A DNA stretch of 64,000 nt from CAVQJU01 sp963712905 (GCA_963712905.1 CAVQJU010000004.1:124001-188000); one strand, 5' to 3'; shown: positions 16,789-26,445, counted from the stretch's first letter. The notes: a model not told the origin generated them from the letters alone. Translations and numbers: made by a program.

Positions 16789-18279
16789 ATGCGCCGAGTG
16801 GAGAGGACGTTGCCGTGCCTGCTCGTCGTGGCGTGTCTGTTGCTGGCGACGGCGTGTACCTCCGAACCCCAAGACACCGTCCCCGGGTCGTCTTCCGCGA
16901 CCGCGTTCGAGGGAGCGCGGCTCATTGCAGGTGACGGCGGCGCCCCGATTGAGAACTCGGCCTTCATCGTTCAAAACGACCGATTCACGGCGGTCGGCCG
17001 GCGCGGCGAGCTGCAGGTTCCCTCCGGCGCGGTGCGCGTTGACCTGACGGGGAAGACCGTCATGCCCGCGAAAGTGGATGTGCACGGCCACCTCGGCTAC
17101 GAGAACGTGGTCGCCGGGACGATGTCCAAGGAGAACTTCACGCGCGAGAACCTCATCGACCACCTGGAACGGTACGCCTACATGGGGTTCAGCGCCGTCC
17201 TCAGCATCGGCGATCTCGCCGAGCGCGAGATCATGCCGGGCGATCATCTCAATCTGTTCCAGTCGCCGCGCGACCCGCGGATGCCGAAGACAGGCCGCTT
17301 CCCCTGGGGCGACGTGCCGTTTCGTGTGCAGCAGGAGGTCATTCCCAACGCGGCCCTGTTTCGCACCGCCGGTCAGGGCATGTCCTGGCCAGGAGCCGGC
17401 GCAGGAGGCGATCCCTCGAGAAACGACGTCATGTATCCGGTGACCACCGAGGCGGAGGCTCGAAAGGCCGTTCAGGATTACGTCGCGAACAAGGTCGCCT
17501 TCGTGAAGATCTGGGTGGACGATAGAGAGGGAAAACTGAAAACGCTGCCGCCGCCGATCTATCGAGCGATCATCGACGAGGCTCGAAAGCACGGCGTCCC
17601 GGTCGCCGCCCACACGGTGAAACTGGCGGACGCCAAGGAGCTGTACAAAGCGGGCCTCGAGGGCGCGACGCACCTGCCGGTTCGCGGCGGCGACGTGCCA
17701 GACGACGAGCTCATCGCGATTGTCAGGGAGCGCGTTGCGCGGAGCGGTCGGCCCATCTGGTTCAACGAGCCGGGTAATCTGGTCGCGCTGGGGCGGACCG
17801 CCTGGGACGATCCACTGCTGTGGGAGATGCTGTCCCGCGAACAGGTTCAGAAACAGCAGGGCGACGCTATCAAGGCCATAACTCCCGAGGCGGTCGAACG
17901 CGCCCGTCAGGAATCCAAAGCCATGGGAGACGTGGCAAAAACGCTGATCCAGGCCGGGATGAAACTCGTTTTCGGGAGCGACAACGGATCGGCCGGACGC
18001 GGCTTCGGCTGGTACAACCAGATGAAGTTCGAGAACTGGATCACGATGGGCTTCACGCCGGCCGAGGCAATCGTGATGGCGACGCGCGACACGGCGGCCG
18101 TCATGGGGATCGACACGGGGATGGTCGCCGCTGGAAAGAGCGCCGACTTCATCGTCCTCGACGCCAACCCGCTCGAAAACATCGCGAACACGCGACGGAT
18201 CAACAAGGTCTACCTCAGAGGCGCGGAAGTGGACCGCGCCGGAATGAGGGCCAGGTGGCAGGCGAAGTGGAACCGCTGA
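16789..18279 (+). CDS. amidohydrolase-family lipoprotein-like protein
   Basis: 496 residues. The N-terminus ends in LLLATAC, a probable but imperfect lipobox (Cys23). The amidohydrolase fold shows VDVHGHLGY (HxH metal site), HTVKLADAKE, ATHLPVRGG and LVFGSDNG with the catalytic Asp, and closes with the imidazolonepropionase-like SADFIVLDANPLENIANT. It should hydrolyse a cyclic amide or similar bond outside the cytoplasm. GGGAGG precedes the ATG. The MmgE/PrpD gene follows 20 bp later. Confidence 0.88.
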   Translation: MRRVERTLPCLLVVACLLLATACTSEPQDTVPGSSSATAFEGARLIAGDGGAPIENSAFIVQNDRFTAVGRRGELQVPSGAVRVDLTGKTVMPAKVDVHGHLGYENVVAGTMSKENFTRENLIDHLERYAYMGFSAVLSIGDLAEREIMPGDHLNLFQSPRDPRMPKTGRFPWGDVPFRVQQEVIPNAALFRTAGQGMSWPGAGAGGDPSRNDVMYPVTTEAEARKAVQDYVANKVAFVKIWVDDREGKLKTLPPPIYRAIIDEARKHGVPVAAHTVKLADAKELYKAGLEGATHLPVRGGDVPDDELIAIVRERVARSGRPIWFNEPGNLVALGRTAWDDPLLWEMLSREQVQKQQGDAIKAITPEAVERARQESKAMGDVAKTLIQAGMKLVFGSDNGSAGRGFGWYNQMKFENWITMGFTPAEAIVMATRDTAAVMGIDTGMVAAGKSADFIVLDANPLENIANTRRINKVYLRGAEVDRAGMRARWQAKWNR

Positions 18280-18299
18280 ACGCGGGGAGAAACGTGTCC

Positions 18300-19760
18300 A
18301 TGCCGATGAACCGGAAGGAATTCCTGGGCCTCGTGACCCGCGGCGCCGTGGCGTTCGGCGCGACGGCGCTTCCCTGGGCGCGACTCCGCGCGGAGCCGCC
18401 GGGCCCCGTCATGGCGACGCTCAGCGCCTACATGGCGGCGGCCGCCGCGCGCACCCTCCCCGCGGAGGTCGTGGAGGCCGGCAAGCACCACATCCTCGAT
18501 ACGTTTGCCGCGATGATCTCCGGATCGGAGCTGCCGCCCGGCCGGGCCGCCATCGCGCTCGCGCGCGCCGTCACGGGCGGCACCGTCGGGACGGTCGTGG
18601 GCACCCGCGTCCTCTGCGGCCCGCTGGAAGCGGCGCTCGCCAACGGGGTGATGGCTCACGCCGACGAAACGGACGATTCGCACGGCCCCTCGCAATCGCA
18701 TCCGGGTTCGGCCGTCGTGCCTGCGGCGCTGGCGGCCGCCGAGCAGTTCGGCGTCGATGGCGCCGGTTTCATCCGCGCCGTCGCGCTCGGGTACGACGTC
18801 GGTCCACGGGTGACGATGGCGCTCGGCGGCGTGACGTTTCGCACGGAGAGCCACCGCAGCACGCACAGCATCGCCGGCACCTTCGGCGCCTCGGCGGCCG
18901 CGGGGTGCGTCGCGCGCCTGAATGCGCAGGAGATGCGCTGGCTGCTCGACTACGCCGCGCAGCAGGCGTCCGGTTTTGCGGCCTGGGAACGCGACACGGA
19001 TCACATCGAGAAAGGGTTCGTGTTCGCCGGGATGCCGGCCCGCAACGGAGTCACCGCCGCCCTTGTGGTCAGCACCAAGTGGAGCGGCGTCGACGACGTG
19101 TTCTCCGGGGAAGACAACTTCTTCGAGGCGATGGCTCCGGCGGCCAACCCGGCGGTGCTCGTCGAGCGTCTCGGCGAGCGGTACGAGGTGACGCGGACCG
19201 ACATCAAGAAGTGGACCGTGGGTTCCCCCATCCAGGCGCCGCTCGACGCGCTGGACAACCTTCTGCGCCGCCGTCCGTTCGACGCCGACCAGGTGCAGCG
19301 CGTCGTCGTCCGCCTTGCGTCCAGCGCGGGCGGCGTCGTGAACAACCGCGAGATGCCGGACATCTGCCTGCAGCACATGGTCGCGGTGATGCTCCTCGAC
19401 AAGACCGCGTCGTTCGCGGCCGCTCACGACAAGCCGCGGATGCAGGCTCCCGCCGTTCTGAAGCAGCGCGCGAAGGTCGAACTGGTACTGGACGAGGAGC
19501 TCCAGCGCCTGATGCCGCAGCGGCAGGCCATCGTCGAGGTCACGTTGAGCGACGGATCCCGGCTCACCGAGCGCGTCGAGGCCGTGCGCGGCACCGCCGC
19601 GAACCCGATGAGCCGCGACGAAGTCGTCCGCAAGTGCCGCGACCTGATCGCGCCCGTCCTGGGCGCTGCCGTGGCGGATCGGCTGATCCAGACCGTGCTG
19701 ACGCTCGAGCAGACTACTGACATCCGCGCGCTCCGGCCGCTCCTCCAGGGCAAGGGGTAA
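18300..19760 (+). CDS. exported MmgE/PrpD-family protein
   Basis: 486 residues. The N-terminus MNRKEFLGLVTRGAVAFGA is a Tat-like leader in the RK variant. The rest matches the MmgE/PrpD fold (2-methylcitrate dehydratase/cis-aconitate decarboxylase superfamily): VVEAGKHHILDTFAAMISG, ANGVMAHADETDDSH and the C-terminal SRDEVVRKCRDL. Family enzymes are usually cytoplasmic, so an exported one is unusual. GGGGAGA lies 9 bp before ATG 18300. It is probably co-transcribed with the amidohydrolase. Confidence 0.85.
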   Translation: MPMNRKEFLGLVTRGAVAFGATALPWARLRAEPPGPVMATLSAYMAAAAARTLPAEVVEAGKHHILDTFAAMISGSELPPGRAAIALARAVTGGTVGTVVGTRVLCGPLEAALANGVMAHADETDDSHGPSQSHPGSAVVPAALAAAEQFGVDGAGFIRAVALGYDVGPRVTMALGGVTFRTESHRSTHSIAGTFGASAAAGCVARLNAQEMRWLLDYAAQQASGFAAWERDTDHIEKGFVFAGMPARNGVTAALVVSTKWSGVDDVFSGEDNFFEAMAPAANPAVLVERLGERYEVTRTDIKKWTVGSPIQAPLDALDNLLRRRPFDADQVQRVVVRLASSAGGVVNNREMPDICLQHMVAVMLLDKTASFAAAHDKPRMQAPAVLKQRAKVELVLDEELQRLMPQRQAIVEVTLSDGSRLTERVEAVRGTAANPMSRDEVVRKCRDLIAPVLGAAVADRLIQTVLTLEQTTDIRALRPLLQGKG

Positions 19761-19810
19761 CCGACTCCCGACTGCGGACTGTCGACTGCCGACTGTCGAC
19801 TGCCGACTGG
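19761..19810. repeat. 7-bp tandem repeat (GACTGYC type)
   Basis: Seven-base units (CGACTGC/CGACTGT) repeated about six times between the MmgE/PrpD stop and the start of the VKOR-DsbA gene. It resembles in style, but not in sequence, the 9-bp arrays elsewhere in the window. Confidence 0.8.
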
Positions 19811-19834
19811 TTCCTGTGATACAAGTCGCTGGTT

Positions 19835-21038
19835 GTGAGTCCCACCGCCAAAACGCTGGCCGTAATCTGCGCGCTGGCCGGGCTGGCGGCGATGGTTGCC
19901 GCCGCCTACGTGCACTATCACCTGATCTTCGATCCGCGCTACGCCTCGTTCTGCGACATCAACACGACGGTCAACTGCACGCAGGTGTACCTCGAGCCGG
20001 TACAGCACCGTCAACGGCGTGCCCGTCGCGATCTACGGCGTGATCTTCTTTGCCGGCGTGCTCCTGCTGCTCCTGGCGGGTTCGGTGGGCCCGCCCGTGA
20101 TGCGCGAAAACGTGCCGGGATATCTCTTCGCCCTGTCCACGGCCGGACTCGCCGTGGTCCTCTACCTCGGTTACATCTCCATAGCCGTGCTCAAGGCGTA
20201 TTGCGTCTTGTGCCTGACCAGCGACGCCGCGGTGGTCGGGTTGTTCCTGGTGTCCGGCGCTGCCACTTCCTTTCCCATGACGACATTACCCCGACGCGCT
20301 GTCACCGATCTTCGGGCCTGGATTTCGAGCCCGATCGCCATCGCCGTCACCGTGCTGTTCTTCGGCGGCGCCGTGTCGGCCGTGGCGTTCTTCCCGCGCG
20401 AAGGCGCGACGCCCCTCGACGCGGCCGCCGGCGCGAGCCAGGCTCCGGGGCAGGATCCACGTTCCGAGTTCGAGCGTTGGTACGCCGCCCAGCCGCGCGT
20501 CCCGATCATCGTGCCCAGCGAAGGTGCGAAGGTGCTGATCGTCGACTTCAGCGACTTCCAGTGCCCGTACTGCCGGCAGGCGTTCGTGACGCTCAAGCCA
20601 ATCATCGCCAAGTACAACGCACAGGCGCCGAACACCGTACGGCTCGTGCTGAAAGACTACCCGCTCGAGTCGGAGTGCAACGCCAACGTGCAGGGCGGCG
20701 GGCCGCACCCCTCGGCCTGCGAGGCGGCGGTCGCGGTCCGGCTGGCCCGCGGGCACAACCGGGAAGACGCGATGGAGGAGTGGCTGTTCTCCAATCAGGA
20801 AGGCATGACGCCCGACACCGTGAAGAAGGCGGCGCGGGAAGTCGGACAGGTCACCGATTTCGACGCGAAGTACGCGTCGCTGCTCGACCTGGTCAAGGGC
20901 GATATCGCATTCGGGAAGACGCTCGGCGTCCAGGCGACGCCGACGCTCTTCATCAACGGCGTGAAGATCGCCGGGGTGCTTGCCCCGCAGTATCTCGACC
21001 AGGCCATTGCCATCGAACTACAGCGCGCGGCCAAGTGA
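19835..21038 (+). CDS. VKOR-DsbA fusion, one apparent frameshift
   Basis: A vitamin K epoxide reductase domain fused to a DsbA-like thioredoxin domain; it would regenerate and catalyse periplasmic disulfide formation. GTG 19835 opens a frame with a membrane helix and the loop cysteines CDINTTVNC. The frame is lost near 19994, and removing one base there gives YLSRYSTVNGVPVAIYGV, the expected VKOR sequence. The second frame continues with more helices, the CVLC redox motif, then DFQCPYC in the thioredoxin domain and the cis-Pro QATPTLFING. The repaired protein is 400 residues. An assembly error or a true inactivating insertion cannot be told apart. Confidence 0.82.
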
Positions 21039-21107
21039 CCGATACATTCAGGTGATGAGTGGTCCGCCCAACGGCGGACCCATGGGGCCAGGCCGCCCTC
21101 GAGACGA

Positions 21108-22049
21108 TTGACACCCGCGATCGAAACCATCGAGCTGACCAAGGACTACGCCGTTGGCTTCTGGCGGAAGCGGCCCCGGCGTGTCCTCGACCGCCTTTCG
21201 CTGACGGTTGAACCCGGCGAAGTGTTCGGCTTTCTCGGGCCGAACGGCGCCGGGAAGACGACCACGCTGAAGCTGCTGCTGCAGCTGGTGTTTCCGACCT
21301 CCGGCGAGGCCCGCATCCTGGGCCGTCCTGCGGGCGACCGCGATGCCAAACGCCGCTTCGGTTATCTGCCCGAGCAGCCTTACTTCTACGATCACCTGAC
21401 GGCCGAAGAGCTGCTGAGCTACTACGCGGGGTTGTTCGGCATCGGCGCGGCCGACCGCCGCCGGCGCGTCGGCTCGCTGCTCGACGAGGTGGGCATCGGC
21501 CGGGAGCGCCGCGAGCCGTTGCGCAAATTTTCCAAGGGCATGCTCCAGCGCGTGGGCATCGCCCAGGCGCTCATCAACGAGCCCGAGCTCGTCATCCTGG
21601 ACGAGCCGATGTCCGGGCTCGACCCGCTCGGCCGCCGCGACGTCCGCGCGCTCATCCTGCGGCTGCGCGACCGCGGCTGCACGGTGTTCTTCAGCTCACA
21701 CGTGCTGAGCGACGCGGAAGCGCTCTGCAGCCGCGTCGCGATCCTCGCGAAGGGCCGGCTGGTCGCCAGCGGCCTGCTGAGCGAGATGCTGGCGTTCAGC
21801 GTCCACGGCTGGGAGCTGGTCGTCGCCGACCTGCACGACGACGCCGTCGCGAAGCTGCGGGCACGCGTTCGGAGCGCCGTCGCCATCGGAGGCGGACGGT
21901 TCCAGCTGGAACTCCCGCTCGAAACGCCGCCGGAACAGTTGCTGGCTGAAATCGTGTCGGCCGGCGGGCGCCTGGTGTCCCTCAACCCGATCCGGGAGAC
22001 CCTCGAGGAACTCTTCATCGAGCGGGTCACTGGAGCCGCGGCGTCATGA
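21108..22049 (+). CDS. ABC transporter ATP-binding protein
   Basis: 313 residues from a TTG start. Walker A GPNGAGKTT, a signature region FSKGMLQRVGIAQAL, Walker B LVILDEPMSGLDP and the H-loop SSHVLSDAE are all present. This is the CcmA/GldA/NosF-like class that energises ABC-2 type exporters. The stop overlaps the permease start by four bases (ATGA), so the two form one transporter in the inner membrane. Substrate unknown. Confidence 0.9.
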   Translation: MTPAIETIELTKDYAVGFWRKRPRRVLDRLSLTVEPGEVFGFLGPNGAGKTTTLKLLLQLVFPTSGEARILGRPAGDRDAKRRFGYLPEQPYFYDHLTAEELLSYYAGLFGIGAADRRRRVGSLLDEVGIGRERREPLRKFSKGMLQRVGIAQALINEPELVILDEPMSGLDPLGRRDVRALILRLRDRGCTVFFSSHVLSDAEALCSRVAILAKGRLVASGLLSEMLAFSVHGWELVVADLHDDAVAKLRARVRSAVAIGGGRFQLELPLETPPEQLLAEIVSAGGRLVSLNPIRETLEELFIERVTGAAAS

Positions 22050-22852
22050 GAACCCTCGGCTGGATCGCGATGAACGGCTTTCGCGAGTCGGTGCGCGACA
22101 AGGTGCTGTACAGCCTCGTCGCGTTCGCGATTCTGCTGATGGGTACCTCGTATCTGCTGGGACAGCTGACGGCCGGCCAGGACCTGAAGATCATGAAGGA
22201 CCTCGGCCTGTCGGCAATGGCGGTGTTCGGTCTGTTCATGGCCGTCTTCATCGGGATTGGCCTGGTCTCGAAGGAAGTCGAGCGGCGGAGCATCTACAAC
22301 CTGATGGCCAAGCCGATCCGGCGCCATGAGATCGTGCTCGGCAAGTACGCCGGCCTCGTGCTGACGCTCACCGTCAACGTCGTGATCATGACCGCCGCGC
22401 TGTATCTGGTGCTCGGATACGTCGGCTGGGGCGAGAACGAGTTCGCGAAGGCCGCCCGTGAGGCGCCCGCGCTCGATCCCGCGCTCCTCAAGGCGGTCGT
22501 GTTGATTCTCGTGCAGTTGATGGTTGTCACGGCAATCGCAACGTTCTTCTCGACGTTCTCGACACCGATTCTCTCGGCCGCCCTGACCTTCGGATTCTAC
22601 GTGGCGGGCTATTTCAGCGCGGACCTCCGCAACTTCGACCAGGTCGTGGATTCGAAGGTGGTGCAGTGGACCGCGCGAGCGCTGTATTACGTGCTGCCGA
22701 ACCTCGCGCCGTTCGACGTGACCGCGCAAGTGGTCCACGGCCTGCCGGTGACCTTCGGCTACATGGCCGTGACGATCGGCTACGGGCTGGTCTACATCGC
22801 GATGCTGCTCATCGGGGGCGCGTTGATCTTCTCGCGGCGGGACTTCAAGTGA
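22046..22852 (+). CDS. ABC-2 type permease
   Basis: 268 residues with about six membrane helices (for example VAFAILLMGTSYLLGQL, AVFGLFMAVFIGIGLV, AVTIGYGLVYIAMLLIGGAL). The first helix is followed by a long loop, as in NosY/GldF-type permeases. It is translationally coupled to the ATPase before it and overlaps the GTG of the TPR gene after it. Confidence 0.88.
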   Translation: MRTLGWIAMNGFRESVRDKVLYSLVAFAILLMGTSYLLGQLTAGQDLKIMKDLGLSAMAVFGLFMAVFIGIGLVSKEVERRSIYNLMAKPIRRHEIVLGKYAGLVLTLTVNVVIMTAALYLVLGYVGWGENEFAKAAREAPALDPALLKAVVLILVQLMVVTAIATFFSTFSTPILSAALTFGFYVAGYFSADLRNFDQVVDSKVVQWTARALYYVLPNLAPFDVTAQVVHGLPVTFGYMAVTIGYGLVYIAMLLIGGALIFSRRDFK

Positions 22853-23805
22853 CGCGAAGCCTCCGGGCGCCCGTCGTGTCGGGGCTGGCCGCCGTGCTCG
22901 CGCTGTTTGCCGTCGCGGTCTGGCTGCAGACGCTGCGTGACGGACGCTTTTCGCTCGAGACGAGCGACGAGGAAACCCTCTACCTGTCGCAGCGGGCCAC
23001 GGGCCGCGTCGTGTTCGCCCAGCGTTCGCTGGCCTCTGATCTGTACTGGATACGGGCGATTCAGTACTACGGCGGGCGCACGAAGGACGCCAAGGAGCGA
23101 TTCGCGGACGCGCTCGAACCGCCGCCGGCCCTGGCCGTGAAGGCGCCGGTCACCTTCGATCTCCTGTATCCGCTGCTCGACATCGCGACGACGCTCGACC
23201 CGCGGTTCAATATCGCGTACCGGTTCGGAGCGATCTTCCTGTCCGAAACGTATCCTCATGGACCCGGACGGCCCGACCAGGCGGTGACGCTCCTCGAGAA
23301 GGGGATCCGCGCGATGCCCGAGAAGTGGCAGTACTACCAGGACATCGGGTTCGTGTACTACTGGAACGTCCACGACTACGGCCGGGCCGCCGAGGCCTTC
23401 AAGCGCGGCGCCCAGGTGCCGGGTGCGCCGTGGTGGGTACAGTCGCTCGCGGCGACCACGCTCGCCAAAGGGGGCGACCGCGGCGCCTCGCGTCTGCTGT
23501 GGAAGCAGATCTACGAGACCGCCAACAACGATTTCGCGCGCAACGCCGCGCGCACGAAGCTCCAGCAGCTCGACGCGATCGAGGCCATCGAGCGCCTGCA
23601 GCAGGCCGTGGACGCCGTCGTCAGGCAGTCCGGGGGCCAGGTGACCAACTGGGGACCGCTGATCAGGGCCGGCACGATACCCGGCGTGCCGCTCGACCCG
23701 GCCGGCGTCCCGTACGAACTGTCATCCTCCTCGCGCGTCGAACTGTCCTCGCGCTCGCCGCTCTTCCCGCTGCCGATCGAGCCCGGCGCGCGGAGCGGTG
23801 CGTGA
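22849..23805 (+). CDS. membrane-anchored TPR-like protein
   Basis: 318 residues from GTG 22849, overlapping the permease stop (GTGA). A single N-terminal helix (APVVSGLAAVLALFAVAVWL) anchors a periplasmic region with TPR-like helices (VTLLEKGIRAMPEKWQYYQDIGFVYYW, YGRAAEAFKRGAQ). The C-terminus is Ser/Pro rich. Coupled to the ABC genes upstream and to prepilin peptidase downstream (GTGA overlap). Function unknown; an accessory role in export or pilus assembly is inferred from position. Confidence 0.75.
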   Translation: MTRSLRAPVVSGLAAVLALFAVAVWLQTLRDGRFSLETSDEETLYLSQRATGRVVFAQRSLASDLYWIRAIQYYGGRTKDAKERFADALEPPPALAVKAPVTFDLLYPLLDIATTLDPRFNIAYRFGAIFLSETYPHGPGRPDQAVTLLEKGIRAMPEKWQYYQDIGFVYYWNVHDYGRAAEAFKRGAQVPGAPWWVQSLAATTLAKGGDRGASRLLWKQIYETANNDFARNAARTKLQQLDAIEAIERLQQAVDAVVRQSGGQVTNWGPLIRAGTIPGVPLDPAGVPYELSSSSRVELSSRSPLFPLPIEPGARSGA

Positions 23806-24581
23806 GCGACGCCGCGCTCGCTCTCGAAGCCGCCTACGTCACGCTGCTCGGCCTGCTGCTCGGCAGCTTCATGAACGTCTGCATCTACCGCCTGCCGCGC
23901 GGGCTCTCGCCCGTCCGGCCGCGTTCGGGCTGCCCGAAGTGCGGCCACATGCTCGCGTGGTTCGAGAACGTGCCGATCGTCAGCTACCTCGTGCTGAGGG
24001 GACGGTGCCGCAAGTGCCGCACGCCCATCTCCCCGATGTATCCGATCGTGGAGGGCATCACCGGCGCCGTGTTTCTCGCCGGCTATCTCTGGTACGGGCC
24101 CGGCGTGCTGCTGATCGCGCGGCTGACATTCGCCTGGGCGCTCATCGCGCTCTTCATCATCGATTTCGAGCATCAGGTCCTGCCCAACGTCATCACGCTC
24201 CCGGGCATTGTCGTTGGCATCCTCTTCAATCTGATCGGGGCGGGACCCGGCTGGGTGGACTCGATCATCGGCGCCGCGGCCGGTGCCGGAGGACTCTATC
24301 TGATCGCGGAGATCTACTACCGTGTCCGCCACGAGGAGGGCCTCGGTATGGGCGACGTCAAGATGCTGGGCATGATCGGCGCGTTTCTCGGCTGGAAGCC
24401 GACGGTGCTGACGCTCGTCCTTTCCTCGTTTCTCGGCTCGATCGTCGGCGTGTTCGTGCTCGTTTCCCGGAAGGAATCGCTCAAGTACGCGATGCCGTTC
24501 GGCACGTTTCTGGCCGTGGGCGCGTTCATTGCCGCCGTGGCCGGCGACGCCATCCTCGACTGGTATCTCGGATTCTTCTGA
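23802..24581 (+). CDS. pilD: prepilin peptidase/N-methyltransferase
   Basis: 259 residues from GTG 23802. The N-terminal domain has GSFMNVCIYRLPRG and the four zinc-binding cysteines CPKC/CRKC (44, 47, 69, 72) of the bifunctional enzymes. The aspartyl peptidase residues are Asp121 (IDFEHQVLPN) and Asp185 (GMGDVKM). Several membrane helices follow. It cleaves and N-methylates type IV prepilins, here the two PilA copies and the minor pilins at 26026-28406. Confidence 0.95.
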   Translation: MSDAALALEAAYVTLLGLLLGSFMNVCIYRLPRGLSPVRPRSGCPKCGHMLAWFENVPIVSYLVLRGRCRKCRTPISPMYPIVEGITGAVFLAGYLWYGPGVLLIARLTFAWALIALFIIDFEHQVLPNVITLPGIVVGILFNLIGAGPGWVDSIIGAAAGAGGLYLIAEIYYRVRHEEGLGMGDVKMLGMIGAFLGWKPTVLTLVLSSFLGSIVGVFVLVSRKESLKYAMPFGTFLAVGAFIAAVAGDAILDWYLGFF

Positions 24582-24587
24582 GGCTCC

Positions 24588-25859
24588 ATGACGCCTGCCG
24601 GCCAGCTGTTTCTGGGCCTGACCGCGATCGTGACGGTCCTCGTCGCCGTCCTGACGTTCGCCGTCCTGAAGTTTTTCACGGCGGCGCACGACACGCGGGG
24701 CCGGATGAAAGACGGCGGCATGGAGACGGCCCTCCTGTCGGCGGCCCTGCAGGACGCGGTCACCAAGCTGAAGGCGCAGGAGCGGGCGATGGCGCTGCGC
24801 GCCGAGGCCTCCGAGCGTCTGAGCGACGAGATCATCGCCAACCTCACGGCCGGCCTGCTGATGGTCAACCGGTCCGGCGAAGTGCAGATCGTCAACCCGG
24901 TCGGGCGGCGGCTGCTCAACCTGCACGAGGGCCCGCACCGCGGCGTTCACTACCGGCAGCTGCTGGCGCACGCGGAGCCGCTGGCCGCGATCATCGAGCA
25001 GGGCCTCAGCACCGGGCGCACGATGATCCGCCGCGCGGTCGAGCTGCCGGCGGCCGCGGCGCCGTCGCTGCACCTGGGCCTCAGCGTGTCGCCGCTCGGC
25101 GACGACTCCTCGGCGCCGCACGGCGTGATTTGCCTCTTCACGGACCTTTCCGCGGTCGTGGCGCTCGAAGAGCAGGTGCGGCTCAAGGACAGCCTCGCGA
25201 GGGTCGGTGAGCTGACGGCCGGCATCGCGCACGAGTTCCGCAACGGGCTGGCCACCATCCACGGCTACAGCCGCCTGCTGAACCTGGACGCGCTGCCCCA
25301 GCAGTTCCGGCCTTACGTCGAAGGCATTCGCGCGGAAACCGAATCGATGCGCGAGGTCGTGACCAACTTCCTGAACTTCGCGAAGCCGGATCAGCCGACG
25401 CTGTCGCCGGTCGATCTCGGCGCCATCGCCGAGCGCGCGGCCGACGACCTGCGCGCCGACGCCCGCGCGCTGGCCGGCGACATCCGTATCGAAGGCGAGT
25501 TCGCGACCATTGAGGGCGATGACGTACTGCTCCGGCAGGCGTTCAGCAACCTGCTGCGGAACGCCATCGAGGCCTGTGCCGGCGCGTCGACCGCGCCGTC
25601 CGTTTCCGTGGAGTCGCAGATCGATCGCGCGCAAGGCATGTGCACGGTGACGGTCCGCGACAACGGCCCGGGGTTTCCCGAACACATGCGCGATCGCGTG
25701 TTTCACCCGTTTTTCACGACGAAAGCACAAGGCACGGGCCTCGGCCTGGCGCTCGTGCAGAAGATTGTCGTCACGCACAACGGCCGGGTGTCGGCCAGCA
25801 GCGATCCTGCCGGCGGTGGGCGTATCACCATCGTGCTCCCTGTCACGGATCAGACGTAG
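24588..25859 (+). CDS. PAS-domain sensor histidine kinase
   Basis: 423 residues. One N-terminal helix (LFLGLTAIVTVLVAVLTFAVLKFF), a coiled linker, a PAS domain (about 80-195), a HisKA domain with phospho-acceptor His215 (AHEFRNG) and a HATPase domain with DNGPGFP and the G2 box GTGLGLALV. It is of the NtrB/PilS/ZraS type that pairs with sigma-54 activators; a matching response regulator lies 4 kb downstream at 29932. Located 6 bp after pilD, so signalling and pilus biogenesis appear linked. Confidence 0.9.
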   Translation: MTPAGQLFLGLTAIVTVLVAVLTFAVLKFFTAAHDTRGRMKDGGMETALLSAALQDAVTKLKAQERAMALRAEASERLSDEIIANLTAGLLMVNRSGEVQIVNPVGRRLLNLHEGPHRGVHYRQLLAHAEPLAAIIEQGLSTGRTMIRRAVELPAAAAPSLHLGLSVSPLGDDSSAPHGVICLFTDLSAVVALEEQVRLKDSLARVGELTAGIAHEFRNGLATIHGYSRLLNLDALPQQFRPYVEGIRAETESMREVVTNFLNFAKPDQPTLSPVDLGAIAERAADDLRADARALAGDIRIEGEFATIEGDDVLLRQAFSNLLRNAIEACAGASTAPSVSVESQIDRAQGMCTVTVRDNGPGFPEHMRDRVFHPFFTTKAQGTGLGLALVQKIVVTHNGRVSASSDPAGGGRITIVLPVTDQT

Positions 25860-26025
25860 CGTCGTTCAGGCGGACGCGCAGTTTCTGCCACTCTACCCGC
25901 AGGCGATACCGCAGTTCCTGCAGTCGTCCCGATTCCTCAGCCGGCCCTCATCTCGAAAATGTTCGCGTTTCAACGCCCACGCGTCGGCGCGCGGACTGGA
26001 GCGCGCCTTGCACTTCCTGCGGGAC

Positions 26026-26445
26026 ATGACGACGAACGCTACATGCCGCATTCTCGAGAACGAACGTGGCTTCTCGCTGATCGAAGTCGTGATGGCCGCG
26101 GGCATGGTCGCCGGCGCGTTTGCCGCGCTCGCGCAGGTGCTCGCGATGTCGGTTGCCAGCAACCTGTCGGCGCGCAGCGGTTCGGCCGCGACGGTGCTGG
26201 CCGTCCAGAAGATGGAGCAGTTGCGCGGGTTGCCCTGGGGCGCACGCGCCCCGGGCGTCGACTACCTCGATCTGGCCGGCAACGTCCTGGGCGAGGGAGG
26301 TGCGAGTCCGCCCGGAACGGTGTATATCCGCCGCTGGTCCGTTGATCCGTCGGGAGAAGAAAACAAGATCGTGCTGAGGGTCCGGGTGACGGGCGGCAAC
26401 AACGGTTCGCGTCTCGTCACCATCCGGACGAGGCAGGCGCCATGA
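26026..26445 (+). CDS. PilV-like minor pilin
   Basis: 139 residues. The prepilin leader ends ENERG and is followed by FSLIEVVMAAGMVAGAF with Glu+5. The frame is open further upstream, but ATG 26026 gives the expected short leader. Its stop overlaps the next prepilin start (ATGA). The order PilV-, PilW-, PilX-like is that of minor-pilin operons that prime pilus assembly. The 166-bp gap before it has no gene. Confidence 0.85.
   Translation: MTTNATCRILENERGFSLIEVVMAAGMVAGAFAALAQVLAMSVASNLSARSGSAATVLAVQKMEQLRGLPWGARAPGVDYLDLAGNVLGEGGASPPGTVYIRRWSVDPSGEENKIVLRVRVTGGNNGSRLVTIRTRQAP

Noticed and set aside
19761..19810. CRISPR-like array
   Set aside because: Units are 7 bp with no spacers of CRISPR size and no cas genes nearby.
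23511..25778. 755-residue minus-strand frame opposite pilD and the histidine kinase
   Set aside because: Low-complexity shadow of well-supported genes on the other strand.
25997..26011. TGGAGC-N5-TTGC, a possible sigma-54 promoter before the PilV-like gene
   Set aside because: Spacing is right, but the start would fall about 3 nt before the ATG and the CAC of the -24 box is not conserved.
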